Shown here piece by piece: positions 42,700 to 50,714 of a DNA stretch of 64,000 nucleotides (within the stretch, counting starts at the first letter, position 1; every line of letters starts with the position of its first letter). Made by a program: the position numbers and the translations under genes. The notes under the pieces were generated by a model that saw only the letters and a list, made by a program, of their open reading frames with translations, did not search any database and was not told where the DNA came from. The stretch is from the NCBI RefSeq assembly GCF_003289955.1, contig NZ_QLZR01000007.1, positions 118,920 to 182,919 on the forward strand, read 5' to 3'. This DNA comes from Planococcus halotolerans (GTDB lineage Bacteria > Bacillota > Bacilli > Bacillales_A > Planococcaceae).

Positions 42700-43752
42700 G
42701 GCCGGCGAATGCGCTTTGGCCAGTTCAATATCATTTTCAAAAAACAGTTTCGCAATGGCATGCCTAAGCCTGCTTTCCAATTGTTCCTTCATCTGTACAT
42801 TAACTACATGCACTTCAACTTGGAAATCCAGCGCAGAGTTGCGGAATCCTATAAACCGGACATCGGGCTGCTGGTCAAGAGGAACTCCCTTCATCGCGGG
42901 AATTTCCTGTTCTGCTGCTTCATAGATTAAGCGTTCGACTTTCGCAGTATCACTGCCATAAGCCACACTTACCTGCACCCTCGCAAACAATTCCGCACTG
43001 GAACGGTTTTTAACAATCTGCTCGATAAAATATTGGTTAGGAACAACCAAAGTTCCGTCTTTCAATGTTTCCACCACTGTGGAACGCAGCTTAATGCGAG
43101 TGATTTTACCGATTTTCTTATCTATTTCGACCATTTCGCCCACTTCCATCGGCCGTTCAAAAAGGATGATGATACCGGATACGAAGTTTGCGGCAATATT
43201 GCGGACACCGAAACCGATCCCGATGCCAAGCACACTGAACACAACCCCAAGAGCGGTGAGATCAAGGCCGACAGTCGTGAAACTCAAAGCCAACGCCAGA
43301 AACATTACCGTATAGTAAATCAGACGGTTAATGGTGAAACTCAGCCCGATATTAATGTCGAATTGTTCATAGATGAAAGGCATTACATGCTGGTTGAATG
43401 TTTTAGTAATCCGGCTGGCAAAAGTCACAATCATAATAACTACAACTATCAAAAAGACAGTGACTTGCACCCCTTCAGTTTCGTAAAAAGGGTAGGTCAG
43501 CCAACTTTCTTTCCAGAAATAGAATAAGAAAAGAATGATGGAACTGTAAAATGCCAGCCAATTGAGGATTGCTTCTATTATCGGAATGACCCTCTCTTTA
43601 TACCTCGTTCGTTTCAATATGAATTTAAAGATCCATTCAAGGGTAAGCTTAACGACAAATATTAATGAGAGATAAACGAAGAACATAAAGAACTCTTTAA
43701 CGGATAACTCCTTTAGTACTTCTATGCCATTAAACAGCTGGCTGTTATCCAT
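42691..43752 (-). CDS. Small-conductance mechanosensitive channel (MscS family)
   Basis: A 353-residue MscS-like channel. Four N-terminal helices precede the pore-lining helix 'VFSVLGIGIGFGVRNIAANF' and the beta domain motif 'GIIILFERPMEVGEMVEI' with 'RSTVVETLKDGTLVVPNQYF'. It should relieve turgor on hypo-osmotic shock. The family length is longer than E. coli MscS, with extra N-terminal helices. GGAGGG precedes ATG 43752. It is 42 bases downstream of the DUF2254 gene. Confidence 0.9.
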   Translation of the reverse strand: MDNSQLFNGIEVLKELSVKEFFMFFVYLSLIFVVKLTLEWIFKFILKRTRYKERVIPIIEAILNWLAFYSSIILFLFYFWKESWLTYPFYETEGVQVTVFLIVVVIMIVTFASRITKTFNQHVMPFIYEQFDINIGLSFTINRLIYYTVMFLALALSFTTVGLDLTALGVVFSVLGIGIGFGVRNIAANFVSGIIILFERPMEVGEMVEIDKKIGKITRIKLRSTVVETLKDGTLVVPNQYFIEQIVKNRSSAELFARVQVSVAYGSDTAKVERLIYEAAEQEIPAMKGVPLDQQPDVRFIGFRNSALDFQVEVHVVNVQMKEQLESRLRHAIAKLFFENDIELAKAHSPADE

Positions 43753-43794
43753 TCCCGCTCCCTCCCCTCCTGTTTATTTGCAGAATCCTTCTGT

Positions 43795-45096
43795 TTAATT
43801 TTCATTGAAGGTCAATAGATTAACTGTTCTTTTGTTCACTCTATCGGCAAGGATATCCAGTTTCTTTTGCAGAAACAGCCGGTCCATTGCCTTCAGATTC
43901 TTAATATCGACTCCTTCCAAAACATACAATTGAATATCCCATAAATCGCTGTAACGCTTTTCAGGAACCGATTCTGCCGTAACAATCAAGGAATCCGATA
44001 ATGCTGCGAGTACGGATATATCCTCTTTTCCGTAATAAGCAAATTGGTAATACACCTTATAAAGTATTTCTTTGAACGCAGGATACGCGTACAAAATGCG
44101 GCCATTGCCTTCTTTATCAGTAAGCACAACTTCATCCGTTTTAAGGCTGCCGATTTTCCCCAGCAAATTGCCAAGTCTGATTACGATGTCATTGGCAGTA
44201 TTCGGATCGTTGATGCCGGGTGATATTGCCCGAAGCGAAATCTCCACCAGTTTTTGCAGCGCAAATTCTATGTCCTGTTCAGAAGTCCGCTCGTCTCCAA
44301 TTACAAAAAAATCATTGACTGGAAACTTTTTGGATTCTGTCATATAGACGTTCACGATGGATTTATTTTCATGGACGTAATCACCTATACAAGCCAGTAT
44401 TTCGATTTCCATGCCATTTTTTTCAGCAAATCCCAAGAGTTCCTCAAAGTGTATGTAGCCGATAAATCCTGCTTTCCCTGTCGCAAAAGACTGCTTGATG
44501 CCATCAGGTCTCCATATCGTCCCTTTGTCTGCAGTCTTTTCCCATAAATCTTCGAATTTCCCAATTACACGTTCGGTATCGCCCACCAGATCGATCACTA
44601 ACTTCCCGACCTGGACGGTTGTTGAGATGTGATGGATGAAATAGGCAAAAGTCGCCAAACAGAAGAAGGCGATCAGGATGCCGATGAATGTGGAGATGAC
44701 ATCGTGGCTGTAAAGATGCGCCCTCATAAATAGCAAGGATAATGTATTATAGATAAACCCGCCAAGAAATACGCCTAACACTCTCCAGGTCAGACGGTCG
44801 TGTACAAAGTTCTTTAACGTTCTGGGTGAAAATTGTGAGGAATACATAGTCAGTACAACGAGAATCGTTGAAAATGTAAAAGTAGTCATCGTCAGCAAAG
44901 CGCCTGATAAATTACCCATGATGTTTTTTGCCAGGTCGACATTCGTCAAAAGAATTGAAGGTATGTACTCACTGAGCGATTCGATTAGATACAAATCAAT
45001 ATAAAAAAAGATGATTGACAGGGCCACCGCCAAAATACTGTAGACAGCTGGAGTCACCCATAATTTTTCTTTGATCCAAAAAGTGAAATTTTTCAT
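43795..45096 (-). CDS. DUF2254 domain-containing membrane protein
   Basis: A 433-residue protein with four to five N-terminal helices (about 15-165) and a long cytoplasmic C-terminal part. The segments 'LLTMTTFTFSTILVVLTMYS' and 'QFSPRTLKNFVHDR' followed by 'LVEISLRAISPGINDPNTA' (cut for length) are characteristic of DUF2254. No biochemical role is established. Linkage to mscS suggests a membrane-stress or ion-related setting (inference). Confidence 0.87.
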   Translation of the reverse strand: MKNFTFWIKEKLWVTPAVYSILAVALSIIFFYIDLYLIESLSEYIPSILLTNVDLAKNIMGNLSGALLTMTTFTFSTILVVLTMYSSQFSPRTLKNFVHDRLTWRVLGVFLGGFIYNTLSLLFMRAHLYSHDVISTFIGILIAFFCLATFAYFIHHISTTVQVGKLVIDLVGDTERVIGKFEDLWEKTADKGTIWRPDGIKQSFATGKAGFIGYIHFEELLGFAEKNGMEIEILACIGDYVHENKSIVNVYMTESKKFPVNDFFVIGDERTSEQDIEFALQKLVEISLRAISPGINDPNTANDIVIRLGNLLGKIGSLKTDEVVLTDKEGNGRILYAYPAFKEILYKVYYQFAYYGKEDISVLAALSDSLIVTAESVPEKRYSDLWDIQLYVLEGVDIKNLKAMDRLFLQKKLDILADRVNKRTVNLLTFNEN

Positions 45097-45201
45097 AAGC
45101 GATCCCCCTGTTTTGTCCTATAACAAATATTTCCCCTGTTACTGCCTGCAACAAACACATTAAACCCGGTTTTCACCTTTTCAAAATAATCCACCACAAA
45201 A

Positions 45202-45232
45202 TAAAAAAAGCCCCTGACATGCAGGAGCTCAA
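45202..45232 (-). terminator. Intrinsic terminator downstream of the P450 gene
   Basis: Eight-pair stem AGCTCCTG/CAGGGGCT (one G-U) followed by U7 on the minus strand. Confidence 0.85.
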
Positions 45233-45236
45233 AACT

Positions 45237-45379
45237 TCAACGATTGTGCGCAGTATTTGCTGTACCGTGTTTTTCCGGGAAAACACTGCTGTCCAGATAT
45301 TTGTGGAAGAACCACCCTCCGCCTCCAATAACGATTGCAGAGATAATCGCAGGCGTAATGATATCGACGTTTTACTCAT
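45237..45379 (-). pseudogene. Frame-disrupted small membrane-protein ORF after the P450 gene
   Basis: An ATG at 45379 overlaps the P450 stop (ATGAGTAA). Its frame gives only 'MSKT...' nonsense-like sequence, but in the -1 frame, entered at AAAAC, about 45 codons read a plausible protein: 'VDIITPAIISAIVIGGGGW', then 'FFHKYLDSSVFPEKHG', ending at TGA 45237 just before the terminator. The segment has a clear transmembrane helix. The -1 frame has no start codon of its own. Either a one-base change disrupted the gene, or a -1 ribosomal shift at A-AAA-C is used. Confidence 0.45.
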
Positions 45380-46571
45380 TCTTTTCAGTGACCGGAATTT
45401 CTTTTACCCCACGGACAATCATTCCCGGCCGCCATTCAAGTTCACTTTCCGGAATGCGCAATCTCAGATTCGGAAAACGTTCCAGCAGCTTACTGATTGC
45501 TATCTTTCCCTCGAGCCGTGCAAGCGGCGCACCGAGGCAATGATGGATGCCTGTTCCAAAAGCGAGATGCGGGCTCTTTTCCTGGCTGATATCGAATACA
45601 TTGGGGTCCTGGAATTTATCAGGATCACGGTTCGCTGCATTCAAAGCAACTACTACCAATTCTCCCCGCCTGATTTCTTTTCCGGCAAATTGTAAGTTTT
45701 CACTTGCCCATCTTGATGTACTGAATTCAACTGGTCCATCGAAACGCAATGATTCCTCGATTGCTTGGTCAATCAGCTCCGGATTTCTCCTTAACAGCTC
45801 TTTCTGTTCGGGATGCTTTAACAAGTTCAAAAAACTATTGCCTATCAGATTGACCGTGGTCTCGTGGCCGGCAATGATCAATAAGGTCACTAGTCCATAT
45901 AATTCTTTTTCCGTTAGGCGATCACCGGCTTCTTCCGCTGCTATCAGCTTGCTGATCAGGTCGTTCTTCGGTTCCCGCCTCGTTTCACTGAACCATTCCC
46001 CAAGATAGCGGATAAAATCATTCATGTGCTGATAAATACTAACTCCGGGCTCACCGCTGCTTCCTTCAATAAGTGAATTCGACCAGATCCGAAACTTATC
46101 GCGGTCTTCCGAAGGCACACCGAGAATTTCGCAAATGACGATAATCGGCAATGGAAAGGCGAAATCGTCAATCAGATTAATTTCCTCTTTTTGTTTCATG
46201 TCATTTAACAGCTGATCGGTTATTTCTTCTATTCGCTCTTTCATGCCTTCGATAACCCTTGGAGTAAAGGCTTTTTGCGCTAATCCCCGGAGACGGCGAT
46301 GATCTGGCGGATCAGAAAAAAGCATATTCTGTGTAAATACACTCATTCCGTCCATCGAGCCTCCGTAAAGCTTGCTGAAATCCTTGATAAAACGGGGCTC
46401 CTTCAATGCTTCCACCGCTTCCGTATAGCCTGTAATCAGCCATCCCTGCTGGCCATCCGGGAACCGGGTTTTATAAACCGGTTCTCCCACACGCAGCTGT
46501 GAGTAATATGGATAGGGATCCTTCACAAATCCTTCTGAAAATAATTGCTGGCCGTATTTATTGACGTCCAT
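45372..46571 (-). CDS. Cytochrome P450 (CYP107-like)
   Basis: A 399-residue soluble bacterial P450. I-helix oxygen-binding motif 'LLIIAGHETTVN' (about 240-251), K-helix ExxR 'EESLRFDGPVEF', and heme-thiolate loop 'FGTGIHHCLGAPLARLEGK' (Cys about 344) are intact. It resembles CYP107/YjiB-type hydroxylases of fatty acids, macrolides or terpenoids. ATG 46571, seven bases after AGGAGG, is preferred over GTG 46574. The redox partner is not encoded nearby. It lies downstream of the kinase/dehydrogenase pair on the same strand, after a terminator. Confidence 0.9.
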   Translation of the reverse strand: MDVNKYGQQLFSEGFVKDPYPYYSQLRVGEPVYKTRFPDGQQGWLITGYTEAVEALKEPRFIKDFSKLYGGSMDGMSVFTQNMLFSDPPDHRRLRGLAQKAFTPRVIEGMKERIEEITDQLLNDMKQKEEINLIDDFAFPLPIIVICEILGVPSEDRDKFRIWSNSLIEGSSGEPGVSIYQHMNDFIRYLGEWFSETRREPKNDLISKLIAAEEAGDRLTEKELYGLVTLLIIAGHETTVNLIGNSFLNLLKHPEQKELLRRNPELIDQAIEESLRFDGPVEFSTSRWASENLQFAGKEIRRGELVVVALNAANRDPDKFQDPNVFDISQEKSPHLAFGTGIHHCLGAPLARLEGKIAISKLLERFPNLRLRIPESELEWRPGMIVRGVKEIPVTEKNE

Positions 46572-46633
46572 CACAACGCCTCCTTTCTCTATTCATACCC
46601 GCTGCCAAACGTTTTTTTCTCCGCCAAATCACC

Positions 46634-46666
46634 TAAAAAAGAAAAGGCCGGAAATCTCGGCCTTCT
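46634..46666 (-). terminator. Intrinsic terminator of the kinase/ACAD operon
   Basis: Seven-pair stem AAGGCCG/CGGCCTT, then UUCUUUUUU on the minus strand, between the kinase and P450 genes. Confidence 0.82.
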
Positions 46667-46678
46667 CTTCACCCAATT

Positions 46679-47743
46679 CTATTTTGTTGCAGTTCCAAGT
46701 GCATAACGGATCAGGCTTTTAACGAATCGATCGAAATTCGCAAATCGCAAATCCTGCGTCTGGCCGTTTTTATATCGGAAATAAATCTGTTGGACAATAA
46801 CTGCCAGTTTGAAATAAGCGAACGTCAGATAAAAATCAATCTGTGAGACGTCCCGGCCACTCTTTTCCGCATAGCTGCGTATAAATTCCTCACGTGTGTA
46901 AAATCCTTCGTTAACAGTAACAGGAGGTTTGCCCATCCCCTTTTTCAGAAGTTCCGGATCATCCGCTTGAATCCAGTAGCTCATTGCTGCGCCCAAATCT
47001 GCCAGCGGGTCGCCGACAGTTGTCATTTCCCAATCAAAAAGTCCGGTTATTTTCGTATAATCTTCACTGAACATCGTATTGTTTAATTTAAAATCGTAAT
47101 GGATGATAGTCGGCTCCTGTGATTCCGGTATATTGGCCAGCATCCATTTTTTCAGAGCTTCCACTTCTTCAATATCATTTGTTTTAGCACGTTCATAACG
47201 GCCAATCCACCCGCTGACTTGCCGTTCCATAAATCCTTCCGGTTTCGCCATTTCGGCAAGCTCCGTTTTTTTATAATCGATGGCATGAAGCTCAACCAGT
47301 GTATTCACCATTTTCTCGGATATTTTCCTGCCGAGTTCTGCAGTCGCTTCTGTTCCTGCTGGAAATTCGGTATCCAGCACAATGCCATGCCGCCTTTCCA
47401 TGACGAAGAACGGGCTCCCTGTTATAGAAGTCTCTTCCGAAAACACAAAAGGTTTTGGGGCTGCAGGAAAAATCGGCGCAAGCGACTGCAGAATTTTGAA
47501 TTCCCTTTCCATATCGTGCGCTTTAGGAGCCACTGGTCCAAGCGGCGGTTTACGGAGAACCCCTTCCCATTCCCCAATCTTAAGTGCATAGGTTAAGTTG
47601 GAGTGGCCTGCGCCAAATTGGCGGATTCCAAGTTCGCCTTCGGGCAGTCCTTCAATTGACGAGCGGAGAAATTTCTCAAGTTTTTGCAGGTCAATTTCTT
47701 CCCCTTTTCTAACCGGAATCGTTGCTTGTGTAAAATCCCCCAT
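46679..47743 (-). CDS. APH-family phosphotransferase (LvaA/ACAD10-11 kinase-like)
   Basis: A 354-residue aminoglycoside-phosphotransferase-fold kinase. 'GHSNLTYALKIG' and 'VLRKPPLGPVAPKAHDMERE' form the N-lobe, the Brenner motif appears as 'IIHYDFKLNNTMF' and the metal-binding segment as 'GLFDWEMTTVGDPLADLG'. This is the subgroup fused to acyl-CoA dehydrogenase in ACAD10/ACAD11 and encoded as LvaA in Pseudomonas putida, where it phosphorylates 4-hydroxyacyl-CoA. It directly follows an ACAD gene (16-base gap), matching that pairing. It is unlikely to be an antibiotic kinase. Confidence 0.82.
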   Translation of the reverse strand: MGDFTQATIPVRKGEEIDLQKLEKFLRSSIEGLPEGELGIRQFGAGHSNLTYALKIGEWEGVLRKPPLGPVAPKAHDMEREFKILQSLAPIFPAAPKPFVFSEETSITGSPFFVMERRHGIVLDTEFPAGTEATAELGRKISEKMVNTLVELHAIDYKKTELAEMAKPEGFMERQVSGWIGRYERAKTNDIEEVEALKKWMLANIPESQEPTIIHYDFKLNNTMFSEDYTKITGLFDWEMTTVGDPLADLGAAMSYWIQADDPELLKKGMGKPPVTVNEGFYTREEFIRSYAEKSGRDVSQIDFYLTFAYFKLAVIVQQIYFRYKNGQTQDLRFANFDRFVKSLIRYALGTATK

Positions 47744-47759
47744 TAGATCCCCCTCATTC

Positions 47760-48968
47760 CTATAGATATTTTTTTAATTCCAGCTTGGCAATTTGGCTTC
47801 TGTGTACTTCATCCGGCCCGTCCGCCAGTCGAAGCGTCCGCGCATTCGCCCATTGTGCCGCCAAAGTGAAATCATCGCTGACACCTGCTGCTCCAAATGC
47901 CTGAATGGCTCTGTCGATAACGCGCAGTGCCATACTCGGTGCGGTAACCTTTATCATCGCGATTTCCGCTTTCGCTTCTTTATTGCCCACCGTATCCATC
48001 ATGTAAGCCGCTTTCAGTGTCAAAAGCCGTGCCTGTTCGATATCAATACGGGAATCCGCAATCCATTCCCGGATTACACCTTGATTAGCCAAAGGCTTGC
48101 CAAATGGCGCACGCCCGGCCACTCTGCGGCACATTTCTTCAAGCGCCCGTTCAGCAGCTCCGATCAATCGCATACAGTGATGGATTCTGCCGGGACCGAG
48201 CCTTCCCTGTGCAATGGCAAAACCTTTGCCTTCTCCCCAAATCATATTGCCAGCCGGAACACGGACATTATCAAAATTGATTTCAGCATGACCATGCGGT
48301 GCGTGGTCGTAGCCGAAAACCGGCAGCATACGTTCAATCGTAACGCCCGGCGTATCCAGAGGCACCAGAATCATCGATTGCTGTTCATACTTCGGGGCAT
48401 CCGGATCATTTTTACCCATTACGATCGCAATTTTACAGCGAGGATCACCCGCACCTGAAGACCACCATTTTCTGCCGTTGACGATATACTCATCTCCGTC
48501 TCTAGTGATTGTTGCCGAAATATTCGTTGCGTCACTCGATGCCACATCCGGTTCAGTCATCGAAAAGCATGAACGAATTTCGCCATTCAACAACGGTTCG
48601 AGCCATCTCTTCTTCTGCTCTTCTGTGCCGTAACGCACCAATACTTCCATATTGCCGGTATCCGGCGCCCCGCAATTAAAGACTTCCGGCCCAATCAGCG
48701 ATCTGCCCATAATCTCACACAGCGGCGCGTATTCCTGGTTGCTGAGGTCCGCTCCGTATTCACTGTCGGGCAGAAAGAGATTCCACAGCCCCTGTTCTTT
48801 CGCTTTCTGCTTTAACTCTTCCATAACCGGCGGCACTTGTGACCATCGATTGTTCTGTTCATTCAACTGCTGTTCAAAAACTTTCTCGTTCGGATAGACA
48901 TGCTCTTCCATGAAGCTGATCAAGCGTTTCTGCAAATCTTTTGTTTTTTGGGAATAGGAAAAATCCAA
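47760..48968 (-). CDS. Acyl-CoA dehydrogenase family protein (LvaC/ACAD11-like)
   Basis: A 402-residue ACAD-fold flavoprotein. FAD/substrate motifs '[17 protein letters not shown]' and '[20 protein letters not shown]' are present. Near the C-terminus, '[17 protein letters not shown]' replaces the 'EG-x-S-E-I' block, the variant seen in ACAD10/11-type enzymes. In that group the enzyme eliminates phosphate from 4-phosphoacyl-CoA together with a partner kinase. TTG 48968, eight bases after AAGGTGG, gives '[12 protein letters not shown]' and is preferred over GTG 48980. It is the first gene of a two-gene operon with a TetR-type operator upstream. Confidence 0.85.
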   Translation of the reverse strand: MDFSYSQKTKDLQKRLISFMEEHVYPNEKVFEQQLNEQNNRWSQVPPVMEELKQKAKEQGLWNLFLPDSEYGADLSNQEYAPLCEIMGRSLIGPEVFNCGAPDTGNMEVLVRYGTEEQKKRWLEPLLNGEIRSCFSMTEPDVASSDATNISATITRDGDEYIVNGRKWWSSGAGDPRCKIAIVMGKNDPDAPKYEQQSMILVPLDTPGVTIERMLPVFGYDHAPHGHAEINFDNVRVPAGNMIWGEGKGFAIAQGRLGPGRIHHCMRLIGAAERALEEMCRRVAGRAPFGKPLANQGVIREWIADSRIDIEQARLLTLKAAYMMDTVGNKEAKAEIAMIKVTAPSMALRVIDRAIQAFGAAGVSDDFTLAAQWANARTLRLADGPDEVHRSQIAKLELKKYL

Positions 48969-48988
48969 AATAACTTCCACCTTTCTTT

Positions 48989-49006
48989 ATACTGACCAGT
49001 TGGTAT
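48989..49006. promoter_or_regulatory. TetR-type operator upstream of the ACAD-kinase operon
   Basis: ATACTGACCAGTTGGTAT is an imperfect 18-base palindrome (12 of 18 positions symmetrical) containing the ACCnnnnGGT pattern often bound by TetR-family acyl-CoA regulators. It lies 20 bases upstream of the start codon. Confidence 0.5.
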
Positions 49007-49113
49007 GTTCAGAATATTAATTTAATGGTAGCCTTTCTTCTGACTGTTTGCAAGACTTTGAAAGCGCTTCTGCTGAATTATCTTAAAAATTGGAATCATG
49101 AATAAAAAATAGA

Positions 49114-49142
49114 TTGACCGTTTCAGAATTATCCGGTATCTT
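49114..49142 (+). promoter_or_regulatory. Sigma-A promoter of the rsgA-like leader transcript
   Basis: TTGACC (49114-49119), a 17-base spacer, TATCTT (49137-49142). Transcription would start near 49149, just before the leader RBS. Confidence 0.6.
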
Positions 49143-49173
49143 AAAGATAACTTGAGGAAAGAGGTGGGGTATT

Positions 49174-49242
49174 ATGGCTATTCATATCATTGCAACGAAA
49201 CAGCAAGTCCAGTCCATAGTATCCCCCTCCGTGTATCGTTGA
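49174..49242 (+). CDS. Leader peptide of the rsgA-like gene
   Basis: A 22-codon ORF with GAGGTGGGG before ATG 49174; the peptide begins MAIHIIATKQ and ends SVYR. Three alternative pairings are visible. (1:2) the RBS/start region 49166-49177 with 49214-49225, 12 contiguous pairs. (2:3) 49210-49217 CAGTCCAT with 49274-49281 ATGGACTG. (3:4) the terminator, 49270-49278 with 49298-49306. Pairing 2:3 excludes both others. A stop-codon hairpin (GTATCGT/ACGATAC, 49233-49248) follows. This is classical ribosome-mediated attenuation. Confidence 0.78.
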   Translation: MAIHIIATKQQVQSIVSPSVYR

Positions 49243-49269
49243 CGATACGCTTCTTCCATTATGCCCGGG

Positions 49270-49312
49270 AACCATGGACTGCGATTTGCAAGACGCATCC
49301 ATGGTTTTTTAT
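49270..49312 (+). terminator. Attenuator terminator in the rsgA-like leader
   Basis: Nine-pair stem AACCATGGA/TCCATGGTT with inner GCG/CGC pairs, followed by TTTTTTATT. It lies 28 bases before the rsgA-like start codon, inside its transcript, so it must be bypassed for expression. Confidence 0.88.
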
Positions 49313-49339
49313 TATGCATAAAAATTGGAGGAACTCAAA

Positions 49340-50395
49340 TTGACAATTATTGAAAATTACGGCTGGAATAAAAACTGGCAGGATAAAATCGAAACAAACG
49401 GCGTGCCGGGACGTGTGGTGCTCGAACATAAAAATCTATATCGCGTGATTACAGATCACGGTGAATGGCTCAGCTCACTGTCCGGAAAATACAGGCACAG
49501 CCATGCGAAGTCGGAATTCCCTTGTGTCGGCGATTGGGTCGTTGTCGAACAGATGCCGGGCGAAGAAAAAGGAATCATTCATCAAGTCCTCCCCCGCATC
49601 TCCAGCTTCTCACGCAAAGCTGCAGGTGAAACTTCCGATATCCAGACGATTACGGTGAACGTGGACTACGCATTCCTCGTGATGTCATTGAATCACGATT
49701 TTAATGTCCGGCGGCTTGAACGTTATTTACTCGCCACATGGGATTCAGGGGCGAATCCGGTAATCGTATTGACCAAGAGGGATCAATGTAACAACATCGA
49801 ACCTTATTTAGAAGAAGTGGAATCGGTTGCTTTCGGCGTACCGGTCCACACGGTTTCCAGTGTCACAATGGAAGGAATCGCTGAATTACAAAATGTGCTG
49901 GCTGGTTCCAAAACAGGAGCTTTGCTCGGTTCCTCCGGCGTCGGCAAGTCTTCCCTGATCAATGCGCTCGCCGGCACCGAACTGATGGCAGTCCAGGATA
50001 TACGGGAAGACGACAGCAAGGGACGGCACACCACCACCCACCGCGAAATGGTGCTGCTGCCAAGCGGCGGTTTACTGATCGATACACCGGGAATGCGGGA
50101 ATTCCAGCTCGGCGATTATTCCGAAGGCGTGGAATCCGGCTTCTCGGATGTGGAAAATTTGGCGGATGCCTGCCGTTTCCGTGATTGCGCCCATGGCAAT
50201 GAACCCGGCTGCGCAATCCGGGAAGCGCTTGAAACAGGTGTACTTCAACCTGAACGCTTCCGCAGCTACGTAAAACTAAAACGGGAACTTGCCCATATGG
50301 AACGAAAAAGCGATCTGGCAGCCCAAAAAGCGGAACGCTCGAAGTGGAAGCAGATTACGAAAGATTCACGTAAGCGGCCGGTCAAAAAACGCTGA
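49340..50395 (+). CDS. RsgA-like ribosome small-subunit-dependent GTPase (second type)
   Basis: A 351-residue circularly permuted GTPase of the RsgA/YjeQ/EngC family. OB-fold N-terminus (about 25-95, with 'GRVVLEHKNLYRVIT' and 'VGDWVVVEQ'), G4 'VLTKRDQC', G1 'GSSGVGKSSLIN', G2 'GRHTTTHREM', G3 'IDTPGMREF', and a C-terminal zinc finger 'CRFRDCAHGNEPGC' in permuted order. TTG 49340 lies eight bases after GGAGG and is preferred over TTG 49325, which contains the RBS. Bacillales normally carry the housekeeping rsgA near prkC/rpe; this context, with a P450 cluster and a leader-peptide attenuator, suggests a regulated paralogue. Confidence 0.88.
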   Translation: MTIIENYGWNKNWQDKIETNGVPGRVVLEHKNLYRVITDHGEWLSSLSGKYRHSHAKSEFPCVGDWVVVEQMPGEEKGIIHQVLPRISSFSRKAAGETSDIQTITVNVDYAFLVMSLNHDFNVRRLERYLLATWDSGANPVIVLTKRDQCNNIEPYLEEVESVAFGVPVHTVSSVTMEGIAELQNVLAGSKTGALLGSSGVGKSSLINALAGTELMAVQDIREDDSKGRHTTTHREMVLLPSGGLLIDTPGMREFQLGDYSEGVESGFSDVENLADACRFRDCAHGNEPGCAIREALETGVLQPERFRSYVKLKRELAHMERKSDLAAQKAERSKWKQITKDSRKRPVKKR

Positions 50396-50404
50396 AATAA
50401 AATA

Positions 50405-50442
50405 TGAGGCAAGACGCATCAAGTGCGTCTTGCCTCTTTTTT
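50405..50442 (+). terminator. Intrinsic terminator of the rsgA-like gene
   Basis: A 13-pair stem GAGGCAAGACGCA/TGCGTCTTGCCTC followed by T6. Confidence 0.93.
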
Positions 50443-50559
50443 GTCGAGAAACTATACCTACTTCTCAAACCATTCTGCTTTAGGCGGACGCTTTCCCCTT
50501 CATTTTAATGGTGTACAGAATCCGTGTGTCGGCTTTCTCACTTCTTAGTGAATTAGTAA

Positions 50560-50712
50560 ATTGTTTCTTATAGAAAGTTTTTCTTAGATATGGAGAAAAC
50601 AGCGAAGACTCCCAGGGGAACAGCGCCCTTTCATGTCTCGAAGCTAGCGCAGCGATGCAGGAGCACGGGTTTTGGAAAGCGGAGCTGTTTTGCGGAATAT
50701 CGGTATTATAAA
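50560..50712. repeat. Intergenic repeat family B (short relative of the 15.6 kb element)
   Basis: Contains AGATATGGAGAAAACAGCGA, TTTCATGTCTCGAAGCTAGC..GATGCAGGAGCACG and TTTTGCGGAATATCGGTATT. All three blocks recur in the same order, on the opposite strand, inside 15597-15890. The ends 'GGAGAAAACAGCGAAG' and 'AGCGGAGCTGTTTTGCGG' are partly complementary, so it can fold back. No coding capacity. Confidence 0.65.
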
Positions 50713-50714
50713 TT

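Noticed and set aside
46679..47743. Aminoglycoside resistance kinase
   Set aside because: The APH fold is present, but sequence motifs and tight linkage to an ACAD fit the LvaA/ACAD10-11 subgroup.
49152..49343. 63-codon frame over the rsgA-like leader
   Set aside because: It reads through the terminator and a different frame from the 22-codon leader, which has the better RBS.
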